Source of the DNA: CAVQZC01 sp963718315 | Lineage (GTDB): Bacteria; Actinomycetota; Thermoleophilia; Gaiellales; JAICJC01 | Assembly: GCA_963718315.1 (NCBI GenBank) | Contig: CAVQZC010000010.1 | Location: 372,001-436,000, forward strand | DNA: 64,000 nt | Direction of reading: 5' to 3' | The notes under the pieces: model-generated | The model's database searches: none | The model's input: the letters and a program-made list of their open reading frames with translations, nothing else | Told to the model about the DNA's origin: nothing | Shown: positions 17,226-26,522 of the stretch, in pieces | Layout of the letters: every line of letters begins with the position of its first letter | How positions within the stretch are numbered: the stretch's first letter is position 1 | Program-made: the position numbers and the translations under genes

Positions 17226-18548
17226 CTAGACGAGAACGCCCCAGGCGGGCGGGGGCGTTCTGCATTCTGGGATGCGAGCTCGTCCGGAGAGCCAAGCGAG
17301 CGCGCGTCTCGCGCAACCGAGTGTGCGAGCGCAGCTCTCGCGTGGAGCGTGGAGACTCCACGCGGCCGTCGGCTCGGTGGCTCGAAGATCGAGCTGTCGA
17401 TGGGCTCGATCGGCGATCCCTGGGACAACGCGATGGCCGAGACGTTCTTCGCTGCCTGAGCTTGCAAGCTCATATACCCCAGAGTCGAACGCCGGCACGA
17501 CGATCGGCGGATCGCCGAAGGCGACTGGCTCGGCGGTTCCGGACATCGGCTTGCTGGTTCCGACATCCCCGACCGACAGGCCGATCTGACGAGCAGTCGC
17601 GTGTGGGCTCGCTCCGCGGGTTTCGGTGAACAAAAGCAGCCGTCCGTCCCTGGCGAGCAGTGTCTGCAGCCCGGCCGCGGTAGATATACGCGGCCCGCGC
17701 TCCTGGAAGGTCTTGCCGGGGATGGGGAAGGCGACTGCGGGCAGGACATGTACCTCCAGCAGGGTTGGGGGACGGGTCGAAGCTGGGATGAAGGCGACCT
17801 GGCCGTTGGCGTCCACCGCGATGCTATTCGAGGTCGTCGCCTGCCGCGGCGCAGAAGGCAGTGAGGCGACATTGCCCATGCGGCCGTCAACCAGGCACTG
17901 GACGCCGTAGTGTCCCGCCGCCGTTGCCGTGGTTCCTGTCTTGGCAAGCAGCGCGTAGAAGCCCTGGATACTGCTCACCGGCGTGAACAGCCGCTGATAG
18001 CCCGAGGCGAACCGCTTCACCGTCCAGCGGCCCTCCGCGTACTCGAAGAGGGCAGGCGCCAACGTGCCGTCGCCGTTGCCGGCTCCTACCACCGGGTCGA
18101 GCTCGTCGAATCCGAGGCCGTGGGCTGGCGCGCCGTTCAGCTGGCCGGCCTTCGCTGTGGGAAGACGGAGCCACTGGGAGTTGTTGAACAGCTCCACGCC
18201 TCGATCGTCTGCCAGCAGAACACGAGGGATGACGGTCGAAGTCGCCATCGTTGCGACATGGTCGCTCAGCGGAGCCGGGAGCTTGACGAACGTCTGGCCG
18301 TCGTACTTCCAGATCCGGGTCGTCTCCTGCCCACCAGCGACAGCGGTATCTAGCGCGTAGAACGTGCGGTCCGGCCCGGCGGAGGGTTGGGTTACGGCGT
18401 GCGGTGCGGCCCAAACTTTCCCGCCGACGCGAGCAGGCGTCGTCTCGTGAGGCGGGTGGTCTGAGGAGCCGCGACCAGCCAACGCAACGAGCAGCGCGCC
18501 GACCACCAGGATGGCAGCACCTGCGGCCAGGTGCGAGCGACGGAGCAT
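17226..18548 (-). CDS. Exported propeller-like protein with an IS-derived C-terminal end
   Basis: The 440-residue product has one N-terminal transmembrane or signal segment (residues 9-26) followed by a low-similarity beta-rich region with propeller-like spacing (FYALDTAVAGG, VELFNNSQWLRLP, LFEYAEGRWTVKRF). The native sense seems to end around SGVYELASS near 17465. The last 75 residues are Arg/Ala-rich and are read antisense through an IS3 scrap and a hairpin, so the natural C-terminus has been lost. Function is unknown. Confidence 0.65.
   Translation of the reverse strand: MLRRSHLAAGAAILVVGALLVALAGRGSSDHPPHETTPARVGGKVWAAPHAVTQPSAGPDRTFYALDTAVAGGQETTRIWKYDGQTFVKLPAPLSDHVATMATSTVIPRVLLADDRGVELFNNSQWLRLPTAKAGQLNGAPAHGLGFDELDPVVGAGNGDGTLAPALFEYAEGRWTVKRFASGYQRLFTPVSSIQGFYALLAKTGTTATAAGHYGVQCLVDGRMGNVASLPSAPRQATTSNSIAVDANGQVAFIPASTRPPTLLEVHVLPAVAFPIPGKTFQERGPRISTAAGLQTLLARDGRLLLFTETRGASPHATARQIGLSVGDVGTSKPMSGTAEPVAFGDPPIVVPAFDSGVYELASSGSEERLGHRVVPGIADRAHRQLDLRATEPTAAWSLHAPRESCARTLGCARRALAWLSGRARIPECRTPPPAWGVLV
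17233..17261 (-). terminator. Hairpin inside the extended 3' end of the propeller-like gene
   Basis: The stem is AGAACGCCCC/GGGGCGTTCT, 10 bp, with a 9-nt loop. It overlaps the last codons of the minus-strand gene ending at 17226. A terminator lying within a reading frame fits the idea that this end of the gene is a junction product. Confidence 0.5.
17385..17459 (+). mobile_element. IS3-family transposase remnant
   Basis: The translated tail SMGSIGDPWDNAMAETFFA matches the highly conserved motif of IS3 OrfB transposases around the third catalytic acid (the SMGS...GDCYDNAMAESFFA block). Only about 24 codons are recognisable, and a stop follows at 17457. The DDE-domain sequence that should precede it (SDRGSQYTS) is absent. 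No terminal repeats were found. Confidence 0.65.
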
Positions 18549-18878
18549 GAGGCGACTATGGTGGCAGGCGATGCGGACGCAGGCAACTTCCGCAAAGAAC
18601 TCGCCTAGCTTGAGACCGGCCGCGGCAGCTCAGCAGGAGCGCAGGCCGCGGCCACGCCGCAGCCTGACTGGACAACGCCGAGAGGACGCCCGCCGGCGAC
18701 AACAAGGGCCTGATCACCATGGGGGCACGCTCACACAAGGCGAGCCCGCATGGCTATCTCCCGCACAGACAACACGTGCCATCACCGGCCAAGTTCCCGA
18801 CCAGGCTCCGGACGAACCCGGGATTCTGAGCTAAGCAGACGACGCTGGGCAGTCACCGAGGCGCGACCGTTTGTGCGG
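18549..18878. other. Spacer between two minus-strand propeller genes
   Basis: About 330 bases hold no convincing gene. It should contain the promoter of the gene starting at 18548, but no clear hexamers were picked out. Confidence 0.4.
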
Positions 18879-20384
18879 CTAGCTTGTGCGGGTTGGTCGC
18901 AGCGTCTGGTTTGGGCGGAGTGTCGCGGGCGCGGGTCGGGACGCGGCAGTGGTGGTTCCCAGCCTGTAGGCGCGCAGCACGCCGTCGAGCGTGGCCATGT
19001 AGACCGTGCCGTTCGTGACGGTGGGCGACGACCTCGATTGGGATCCGTCGTCAGCCGACCACAACAGTGTGCCGTCGCTAGCTCGATAGGCTTCCACCGC
19101 GTCGAACCCGTGGGTGTAGACCACGCTGTCGGCATAGGCGGGCGACCCATCGAAGAGGTTGGCAGTGCCCCCCGCTGTCCATAGCGTCGTGCCCGTCGCA
19201 GTGTTGAGCGCGACCAGCGGGCCGGCTCCGTCGTTGACATACACGACGCCGGCGTTCACGGCCGGACTGGTGTCAACGCCGAAGGAGCTGAGCGGCGTCG
19301 TCCACAAGCGCGACCCATCGGACACCCGGATGCCCTGCACATTGGACACAACGGTGCCCACGAACACGCGGCCGTTGGCCACGGCAGGGCCTGCTATCAC
19401 GCTGCCACCAGTGGAGCTGGATCCGTCGAGCGATAGCGACCAGACGGAAGCGCCGGTGGAGGCGTTGAACGCGTACAGGTTCTGATCCTCGGACTCGACG
19501 AACACGTCGCCACCGGCGACTGCCGGCGCGGAGCGGATCGGTCCGCCCGTGAGCCCCACCCACTTGCTGAACCCGGTCGCTGCGTCGAGTGCGTAGACGT
19601 TACCGCTTGTTCCCCCGATGTACACCGTGCCGCCGGCCACCGTCGGCGAACCGTAGAAGCCGGAGCTCTCCAGCCCGCTTAGGTCGTCATCCCACTTCAC
19701 GGCACCGGTCGCTGCTTTGAGCGCGTACACATGGCCGTTGTCCGCGCCGACGTACACGGTCCCGCCCGACACAGCGGGCGACGAGATCACCTGGCTGCCG
19801 GCGGCGAACTTCCACTTCAGCACCCCCGTCGCCGCGTTCACCGCGTACACGTTCCCGTCGTCCGGCCCAAAGTTTGCATCGCCGAAGTAGGCGACGCCGC
19901 CCACCACGGCGGGCGAGGAGTAGATGGAGTACGTGGCCTGGTACTGCCACGCCTCGTCCAACCCCGACACGGTCGACGGCGTCAGCGTGTTCTCATACGG
20001 ATTCACGCGCTGGTCACGGGCATCGAACCCGAACTGAGGCCAGTCCGTCCGAACCGTGAACTTCGCCTGAGCGGCAAGGCCATCCGCGCGTCCGACCGCC
20101 GACACCCAGTGGCCGCCCGGCTGGGCGCTCGCCGGAACCGTCACAGGCACCGCGAACCCGCCCGTCGGCGACGTCACCGCCAGCACGACATCGGTCGTGT
20201 CGAAATACACGTCGACTGCTTCCGACGCGCCAAACCCGCTACCAGTCAAGCGGACCACCGCCGACGGATGACCCGTGCGGGGAGAAACGTTCACCACTGG
20301 CGTCGCCGCGCTCGCCACCACCGGCCCGACGCCGCCCGCGACCACCCCCACCAACGCCACGCCCAGCACGAAGAGCCGACGCAT
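18879..20384 (-). CDS. Secreted PQQ-like beta-propeller protein with an IPT-type N-terminal domain
   Basis: The ATG at 20384 has a run of G seven bases upstream. The 501-residue protein has a signal peptide (LFVLGVALVGVVAGGVGPVVASA), then an Ig/IPT-like domain at about 30-110 (VVRLTGSGFGASEAVDVYFD). A propeller of PQQ-type blades follows, with the repeated pattern DGNVYAVNAATGVLKWKFAA, NGHVYALKAATGAVKW, SGNVYALDAATGFSKWVG and QNLYAFNASTGASVW. Such propellers serve as BamB-like scaffolds or as quinoprotein dehydrogenases; no catalytic residues for PQQ were seen, so a structural role is likelier. The last 25 residues are Pro/Arg/Thr-rich. Confidence 0.85.
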   Translation of the reverse strand: MRRLFVLGVALVGVVAGGVGPVVASAATPVVNVSPRTGHPSAVVRLTGSGFGASEAVDVYFDTTDVVLAVTSPTGGFAVPVTVPASAQPGGHWVSAVGRADGLAAQAKFTVRTDWPQFGFDARDQRVNPYENTLTPSTVSGLDEAWQYQATYSIYSSPAVVGGVAYFGDANFGPDDGNVYAVNAATGVLKWKFAAGSQVISSPAVSGGTVYVGADNGHVYALKAATGAVKWDDDLSGLESSGFYGSPTVAGGTVYIGGTSGNVYALDAATGFSKWVGLTGGPIRSAPAVAGGDVFVESEDQNLYAFNASTGASVWSLSLDGSSSTGGSVIAGPAVANGRVFVGTVVSNVQGIRVSDGSRLWTTPLSSFGVDTSPAVNAGVVYVNDGAGPLVALNTATGTTLWTAGGTANLFDGSPAYADSVVYTHGFDAVEAYRASDGTLLWSADDGSQSRSSPTVTNGTVYMATLDGVLRAYRLGTTTAASRPAPATLRPNQTLRPTRTS

Positions 20385-20720
20385 TGCCACACCCCCCTGG
20401 TTGACCGCACCAGGCTACGCGACCCCGGGGGTGAGGTCAACTCGAAGAGCCGCCCGAAACCCCGTACCGACGCGCAGCGTCGGGAAGCACTATCAGCACA
20501 CCCATCCTCGCGGGAGGATTGAAGCACCCCCGGGATTTGCGGAGGCTCTCTGACCAGGCGCTGGGCGTCTGGAGGAGTCGCCGACCCGCCAGCGCTCGGG
20601 CGAGTCGCTCCGCCCCGCCCACGGCCAGCAGCTCGGCCAGACTCCGCCTGTCGACAGGGACATCCGGATCGGGTGGTCCTAAGCAGGGAACCGGGTGCCT
20701 ACCGGGTACGTCTTAGTGGC
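20385..20720. other. Divergent intergenic region
   Basis: About 335 bases between divergent genes at 20384 (minus) and 20721 (plus). Nothing coding is convincing. Promoters for both must lie here, but no strong hexamer pair was identified. Confidence 0.4.
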
Positions 20721-21152
20721 ATGCGCCCAGTGGCCTACCGAATTTGCCTGGCCCTTTGTGTCCCGATCGTTGCCGGAGCGGCCTCCGCGTGTGGGGCGGC
20801 GCAGGAGGGGTCGACCGGGTTCGTCACCACGGTCGTCGTCAAGGCGGTTCCCACGCCCGACGTCCATACGCACTACACGATCTCGCTCACTTGCGGAGCG
20901 ACCGACGCGCTGACCGGGAAGGGCATTACCGCGCCGGATGCCAACGCCCGAACAGCATGTGCGTTCCTGCACGCGCATCCCTCCATCTTCACCACGCAGC
21001 ACACCTGCATGACGATCGACGGCGGGTCGGCGGCGGTGACCGAGACGCTGCGTGGGAAGACGATCAGGAGCTGCATCGGCGGCATGATGGGCACCGGCGG
21101 CGAGGGCCGGTTGCTCCAGCAGTTCCAGGGCCTGATCCTGGGCCGGAGCTGA
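20721..21152 (+). CDS. Lipoprotein with a subtilisin-inhibitor-like (SSI) pattern
   Basis: The ATG at 20721 gives MRPVAYRICLALCVPIVAG and a lipobox ending in Cys (SACG, about residue 24). The mature part of about 120 residues has the spacing of Streptomyces-subtilisin-inhibitor folds: a strand with SLTCGATD, a helix with TACAFLHAHP, a later Cys in TTQHTCM, a strand pair AAVTETLRGKTIRSC, and a closing helix. Four cysteines could form the two family disulfides. SSI proteins inhibit extracellular serine proteases. The reactive loop cannot be confirmed by eye, so the family call is tentative. Confidence 0.6.
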   Translation: MRPVAYRICLALCVPIVAGAASACGAAQEGSTGFVTTVVVKAVPTPDVHTHYTISLTCGATDALTGKGITAPDANARTACAFLHAHPSIFTTQHTCMTIDGGSAAVTETLRGKTIRSCIGGMMGTGGEGRLLQQFQGLILGRS

Positions 21153-21335
21153 GCCGCGCGTACGAGCCGGTGATCAGGCGCACCGTGTAGCCGCCGTAGG
21201 GGCCGGCCTGCTGGATCGCGAAAGCGCTGGCCCGTCCGCGGCTGTCTCCGGAACCCCGCCCACCCGTCGCGCACCTGCCCGGTATCTGCGGGGCCGCCTT
21301 CCGCTTGCACGACAGCGGCGCAGTGTTCGGTCCAT

Positions 21336-21373
21336 GAAAAGCGGGCCCCACGTCGCCGTGGAGCCCGCTTTTC
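21336..21373 (-). terminator. Intrinsic terminator
   Basis: There is a perfect 11-bp stem, GAAAAGCGGGC/GCCCGCTTTTC, with a loop of 16 bases that can pair further (CCACG/CGTGG), and a T-rich flank. It lies 20 bases beyond the stop of the minus-strand gene ending at 21394, and could also serve the plus-strand gene ending at 21152. Confidence 0.85.
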
Positions 21374-21393
21374 GTCAGGTTGTCAGCGGTCCC

Positions 21394-22608
21394 TTACGAG
21401 CAGGGGAGCGCTGCTGATGTGAACGTACCCTTGTTCGAGTACCACCCGTTGACGCCGATGCTCGGCGACTGATGGTAGAACCAGGAGAAGAACGCCAGCT
21501 CCTGGACGTGGTATGTGAACCCGCCCTTCGGGTCGTTGAAGACCGTCCCGGACAGGGGGTCGCCGACCTCCAGATTGTTCTGGCAGCCGGACACCTGTCC
21601 GATGTGGCCCCACGGCTTGGTGGGATTGCCACCGGTCGGGTCATTCATCCACTCCCCGACCTCGTGCGACATCGCGGACACGTCCGACACACTGGCGCCG
21701 AACGCGCCGGTGTTGTCGTAGTCTGCAACGCCGTACGTCTGCGCCGGGGTAGATGGGATGTAGTTGTGGTATCCGAGGACGCAGCAGACGCTGCCCCCGT
21801 TCTCGGTGAAGACGACGTTGTGGACCAGGATCAGCGGGAACGTCTTGGGCCCGGCACCGAGCTGCGACGCTGCGGACGGCAGGAGTGAGTTCTGCACCCA
21901 ACTGTCCCACGCGTTGATGTCCAACTCCAGCAGCGGCTCGCATCCGCCCGTGTACTCCGGGTAGCCGCTCACGTTCAGCGTCGCGGTCGCCACGTGGCTG
22001 TAGCCGGCGCCGATCTTGACGTTGACGTGATAGTTCGGGTTGATTCCAGTCGGCTGGGTCTGCGACCAGAAGTTCGCCCGCTGGAACGCGTCGACGTACT
22101 GCAGCGGCGCGCCGCCGCCGATCGACGTGTGACCCCACGTGTACTGCTTCTTCTTGAAGATCGGAGAGGCGATCGTCCGGTTCATGGCGGACACGCCGGC
22201 CGTATCGCACGGGTCGACGGCCGTCGGGTCGAACGTGTGGCCGCCGCTGTTGTTGATCGTGATCACGAGCAGCCACGTTGTGACGTTCGTCGTTGGGCTG
22301 GACTGGGCCACGAACGGGTCCTGGCCGACCATCGTGTAGGGGAACACCGTGCCGCCGTCGTTGATGCTCCGCGTGAAGGTCTTGATGCCTCCCGTGAAGG
22401 TCACGGCTCGGGTCGACGCACGTGTCGCAGCCGGTCGCCAGTTCTCGCGTACGTGGAGACTTTTCGCGCCCGCCCGCACTCCGGGTCCGGCCTTCGCCAG
22501 CCGGAAGCCGCCGAGTGAATGCGCACGCGCCGCCGAGGCCCCGGCGTTCGCGGGGGCCATCACCGCAAACACGCCCATCATCACCGCAAGTACCACCAGT
22601 CGTCTCAT
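21394..22608 (-). CDS. Secreted protein with an HEVGE motif, possible metalloprotease
   Basis: The ATG at 22608 has GGAGGA upstream; the frame is open to 22983 but that part is not protein-like. The 404-residue protein has a signal peptide (VVLAVMMGVFAVMAPANAGA). Near residue 310 lies MSHEVGEWMNDP. His-Glu-x-x-Glu resembles the zinc-binding helix of some metallopeptidases (HExxE), and Cys pairs (GSVCCVLG, SGCQNN) suggest disulfides. The flanking GHIGQVSGCQNNLEVGDPLS is well defined, but no third zinc ligand can be assigned. Its terminator lies directly downstream. Enzymatic activity is an inference. Confidence 0.7.
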   Translation of the reverse strand: MRRLVVLAVMMGVFAVMAPANAGASAARAHSLGGFRLAKAGPGVRAGAKSLHVRENWRPAATRASTRAVTFTGGIKTFTRSINDGGTVFPYTMVGQDPFVAQSSPTTNVTTWLLVITINNSGGHTFDPTAVDPCDTAGVSAMNRTIASPIFKKKQYTWGHTSIGGGAPLQYVDAFQRANFWSQTQPTGINPNYHVNVKIGAGYSHVATATLNVSGYPEYTGGCEPLLELDINAWDSWVQNSLLPSAASQLGAGPKTFPLILVHNVVFTENGGSVCCVLGYHNYIPSTPAQTYGVADYDNTGAFGASVSDVSAMSHEVGEWMNDPTGGNPTKPWGHIGQVSGCQNNLEVGDPLSGTVFNDPKGGFTYHVQELAFFSWFYHQSPSIGVNGWYSNKGTFTSAALPCS

Positions 22609-22699
22609 GGACGTTCCTCCCTCTCGTGGTTGCCTATGTCCCCCCCACCCCTGGAACGAACGTACCATGTGCAGCAAGGAGCAGCAACCGTGTACGAGC

Positions 22700-23019
22700 G
22701 TGCCTAGGCGGCTCGACGCCGGCGGCGGGCTGCTAGTCGGGGAGCGCGTGCCAGTTGACCCCGACCCCCTGAATCTGTTCTTCGGCGTTCCGTACTCCGA
22801 CCCTGGACGGCAGACCCCGAGCTGATCGGCAAGAGCCTCAGCGGGCTGGGCAAGACGATCGGCCCCGCACTGATCACCAAGGCCCGCGGGATGGGAGTCA
22901 CGCTCCCGCCCGAGCTCGACGATCCAGACGCCGAGCTCACTCCGGACATCATCATCCGGTCGCTGCGGGACATCGCCGGCCACTTCTTCCCGCGCCTCGC
23001 CACCACGGCCCTGGACTGA
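22700..23019 (+). pseudogene. Short coding region of unknown function with one frame change
   Basis: Two frames join into one sensible protein if one base is missing near 22803: ERVPVDPDPLNLFFGVPYSD, then PWTADPELIGKSLSGLGKTI, and so on to FFPRLATTALD and a TGA at 23017. Codon use is typical for this genome. The combined length is about 107 residues from GTG at 22700 (or ATG at 22667). No family is recognised; it may be the tail of a longer lost gene or a small gene with a sequence error. Confidence 0.4.
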
Positions 23020-23133
23020 GGCCCGGCCGGGGTCGTTTCAGGCTCCGGGGTGCACGGGGATCGATGAGAACCGGCGGCTCGAGCGGTCTAACGGGTGCTG
23101 GAACCGCACCCCCGCGACGGAGACAGTCTCGAA

Positions 23134-23647
23134 ATGAACCTTCTTCTCACGTCCGCCGGCGTCAAGAACACGAGCATCCACGACGCGCTGGTCGACCTCC
23201 TCGGCAAACCGATTGCCGAGTCCAACGCCCTCTGCATTCCGACCGCTGCGTACGACCATCCGATGGCCGGCCTCGGCGCGGCCTGGCGGTTCATCACCGG
23301 ACGAGACTCCACCCCACTGTGCGGACTGGGTTGGAAGTCCCTGGGAGTGCTCGAGCTGACCGCGCTGCCCAGCATCGATGAAGAGCAGTGGGTGCCGATG
23401 GTTCAGGAAACCGACGCCCTACTGGCAGCAGGCGGCGATTCCCTCTACCTGTGCCAGTGGATGCGGCAGTCCGGACTGGCCGACCTCCTGCCGTCGCTGG
23501 GCGATACGGTCTGGGCGGGGGTCAGCGGCGGGAGCATGGTGTTGCCGGTGCCCGGGTACGCGATTGACGACCAGACCGCGATCAAAGTGACCGGAGGCAC
23601 GGTCGAAGATCGTGTCCGAGGGACACTGGAAGTTGTTCACGCCATAA
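23134..23647 (+). CDS. Peptidase S51 / type 1 glutamine-amidotransferase-like protein, shortened
   Basis: Family members are cytoplasmic serine hydrolases with a nucleophile elbow. Here the pieces are MNLLLTSAGVKNTSIHDALV, the loop LLAAGGDSLYLCQWM, and the nucleophile Ser in GVSGGSMVL. The family then normally has 50-60 residues with the catalytic His before the ending PGYAIDDQTAIKV. In this gene GVSGGSMVL is followed almost at once by PGYAIDDQTAIKV, so that segment is missing. One extra G near 23608 shifts the tail; without it the ending reads TVEIVSEGHWKLFTP and a stop at 23645-23647. As written it is unlikely to be active. Confidence 0.75.
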
Positions 23648-23668
23648 CCGAGAGGGAGGACTCGCGCC

Positions 23669-24067
23669 GTGCCGTTCACGCGTAAGAACATCAAGGATCT
23701 GGAGGACGTTGGCTCGAACTTCGACGGCCCGCCGGACCTGGAGTTCCGCGCGGCGACCAAGGCGCTCGAGCTCGAGCAATCCGGCCTGACCTACCAGCGC
23801 GTCCCTCCCGGTTACCGCTTTCCGTACGGCCACACGCACAAGACGCAGGAGGAGGTGTACGTGGTCGTGCGCGGAAGCGGGCGGATGAAGGTCGACGACG
23901 AGGTCGTCGAGCTCAAGGAATGGGACGCGGTGCGCGTCCCGCCCGGTGCCTGGCGAGGCTACGAGGCCGGGCCGGACGGACTCGAGCTTCTCGTCGTCGG
24001 CGCTCCCAGTCTCGGCGATGCTCCGCGCGAAGACGTCGAGGGCGAGCGCGACTGGTGGGCTGACTAG
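23669..24067 (+). CDS. Cupin-domain protein
   Basis: The GTG start at 23669 follows GAGGGAGGA. The 132-residue single-domain cupin has motif 1 as GHTHKTQEEVYVVVRGSG (two His and a Glu for metal) and motif 2 as DAVRVPPGAWRGYEAGPDG, where the usual last His is replaced by Trp/Arg. It lies 22 bases after the S51 gene, so the two probably share a transcript. A hairpin terminator follows. Substrate unknown; many such cupins act on sugars or small metabolites or only bind them. Confidence 0.85.
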   Translation: MPFTRKNIKDLEDVGSNFDGPPDLEFRAATKALELEQSGLTYQRVPPGYRFPYGHTHKTQEEVYVVVRGSGRMKVDDEVVELKEWDAVRVPPGAWRGYEAGPDGLELLVVGAPSLGDAPREDVEGERDWWAD

Positions 24068-24080
24068 ACACGCCGGCCCG

Positions 24081-24100
24081 CCTCCTACCTGAGTAGGAGG
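24081..24100 (+). terminator. Hairpin terminator after the cupin gene
   Basis: There is a perfect 8-bp stem, CCTCCTAC/GTAGGAGG, with a 4-nt loop CTGA, extendable by CCGGC/CCGG pairs outside. It lies 14 bases after the stop codon. Confidence 0.65.
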
Positions 24101-24205
24101 CCGGATCATCCGCGGGTAGTGGCGTTGATCCGACCTGACTCCGAGGCCATCAGCCAGACGCCTTCGTAGTGTCGATGGTGTTGTCGACCAAGAGAAGGAG
24201 TCAGC

Positions 24206-26430
24206 ATGTCGCGTGGAAGCCACACCCCCAATCTCGCGGCCCGGATGGGTCGCTGGAGCGCCGCCCACTGGAAGGCAGCGACGTTCGGCTGGCTCGCCTT
24301 CGTGGTCGTCGCGTTTGCCGTCGGCGGCCTGGTCGGGACGAAGGACGCGAATCCGAACACGACGGGGCCGGGCCAGTCCGGCCGCATGGACAGGATCCTC
24401 AACGCCGGCTTCAAGCAGCCGGCGGGTGAGAGCGTCCTGATCCAGAGCACATCGCTTCGCGTCAGCGATCCCGCCTTCAGAGCTGCAGTCGAGGATGTCG
24501 TCACCCGGGTGTCGAAAGCGACCGACGTCCAGAACGTCCGCTCGCCGTTCGCTTCCCCGAATACGAGTCAGGTTGCGAAGAACGGGCACGCAGCGCTGGT
24601 CGAGTTCGACATCCGCGGCGACAAGCAGAAAGCGGTCGACAAGATCGCACCCGTCCTCGACCAGCGTCGCCGGTGCGCAGCGTGCTCATCCCGGCCTCTT
24701 CATCGGCGAGTTCGGGGATGCAAGCGGGGTCAAGGCGGTCGAAACCGCCTACGGGAACGACCTGTCCAAGGCGGGCGCCCTATCGCTTCCGATCACGCTC
24801 GCCATCCTGGTGGTCACGTTCGGTGCGCTGGTGGCGGCGGGCATTCCGCTGCTGCTCGCGCTGACTGCGGTGTTCGCAACCTTCGGGCTGCTTGCGGTGC
24901 CGAGCCACCTGCTGCCGATGGCGCAGCAGGCCTACGCGATGGTGCTCCTGATCGGGCTTGCCGTCGGCGTCGACTACTCGATGTTCTACCTGAAGCGCGA
25001 GCGCCAGGAGCGCGCGGCGGGGCGCAGCTCGGAGGCCGCACTCGCGGCGGCCGCCGCCACATCCGGGCGCTCGGTGCTCGTCTCCGGGCTCACGGTGATG
25101 GTCGCGATGGCAGGCATGTTCCTGACCGGCGATGCGACATTCGCGTCGCTCGGCCTGGCGACGATCCTCGTGGTGGCCGTCGCCGTGGTCGGTTCGCTGA
25201 CCGTCCTGCCGGCCGTGCTCTCGAAGCTGGGCGACAACGTCGACCGGCTGCGCGTCCCGTTCATCAGCCGGCTCAGCGCCGACAACGGGGAAGGGCGGAT
25301 CTGGGGCGCGATCGTCGACCGTGTCCTGCGCAGGCCCGTGCTGTCGGCGCTCGTCGCCGGCGGGACGATGGTGGCGCTCGCCGTGCCGGCGGTCCAGCTC
25401 CACATCGCAACGCCGGGGCCGGACACGTTCCCGAAGTCGCTCACCGCCGTCAAGACATACAACCGGATGCAGCAGGCATTCCCGGGCACCGCCCTGCCGG
25501 CGAACGTCGTCGTGCGCGCACCAAACGTGGACGCGCCGGCGGTGCGCGCGGCGATCGGCCGGCTCGAGCAGCGGGCGCTCGCCAGCGGCCGGATGTACAG
25601 ACCGATCACCGTCGCGGTCAACAAGGACGCCACCGTCGCGAACATCACGGTCCCGATCGAGGGCAAGGGGACCGACGCGGCCTCCAACGCATCACTCGCC
25701 GAGCTGCGAGACGTGATCGTCCCCGAGACGGTCGGCGCACTCCCCGACACCGACGCAGGAGTCACCGGGTTGACGGCACAGTGGAAGGACCAGGCTGACG
25801 CAGCTCAAGTCCACGACGCCACCCGTCGTTGCCTTCGTGCTCGTGTTCGCCTTCGTGCTGATGCTGGTGGCGTTCCGGTCGCTGGTGATCGCGGTCAAGG
25901 CGATCCTGCTCAACCTGCTGTCGGTCGCCGCCGCGTACGGAGTGCTCGTGCTGGTGTTCCAGCACGGCTACGGCAAGGGCCTGCTCGGGTTCAGCTCCAC
26001 CGCGGGAATCGACCCGGTGGTGCCGCTGTTGCTGTTCGTGATCCTGTTCGGCCTCTCGATGGACTACCACGTCTTCATCATCAGCCGGATCCGCGAGACA
26101 TATGACCGCGGCGCCGACACCGAGGAGGCGATCAGACACGGGATCAAGTCGACCGCCGGCGTGGTCACGAGCGCCGCCATCGTCATGGTCAGCGTGTTCG
26201 CGATCTTCGCAACGCTCTCGATGCTGTTCTTCAAGCAGTTCGGCGTCGGACTGGCAACGGCGGTTCTGCTCGACGCCACGATCATCCGCGGGGTGCTCCT
26301 ACCCTCCACCATGATCCTGCTCGGCGACTGGAACTGGTACCTGCCGCGCTGGCTCGACTGGCTTCCGCACGCCGAGCCCCACGAGCCGCCCAGTGCCACC
26401 GAGAAGAGCCCGGCTCCCGTTTCCGCCTAG
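24206..26430 (+). CDS. MMPL-family membrane transporter (two single-base frame changes)
   Basis: The ATG at 24206 has GAAGGAG upstream. The frame changes near 24662 (one extra C) and near 25801 (one extra G); removing both gives one continuous protein of about 740 residues. It has 11-12 membrane segments with the two MMPL loops GVDYSMFYLKRERQE and GLSMDYHVFIISRIRET. The first soluble domain is residues 45-160 and the second about 385-510. The family exports lipids, siderophores or drugs. Sequence sense is intact up to each shift, so sequence error is likelier than decay. A terminator follows the stop. Confidence 0.85.
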
Positions 26431-26439
26431 TCGCACGAC

Positions 26440-26473
26440 CTCGACGGCCCCTCTGGAGCGAGGGGTCGTCGAG
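26440..26473 (+). terminator. Hairpin terminator after the MMPL gene
   Basis: The stem is CTCGACGGCCCCTC/GAGGGGTCGTCGAG, 14 bp with one mismatch, and a 6-nt loop. It lies 9 bases after the stop codon. Confidence 0.75.
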
Positions 26474-26522
26474 GCGTAGGCTCCGCGGGGTTCTTGGAAC
26501 TCAGCTGAGCGGGGAGATCAAC

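Noticed and set aside
16344..17459. A 371-codon plus-strand ORF as one intact gene
   Set aside because: Its parts switch between sensible and nonsensical sequence, with the sensible pieces continuing in other frames, so it is a chance frame through a decayed gene and an IS3 scrap.
24600..25810. Programmed ribosomal frameshifting in the MMPL gene
   Set aside because: There is no slippery heptamer at either shift, both shifts are in the middle of conserved sense, and similar indels occur in unrelated genes of the window.
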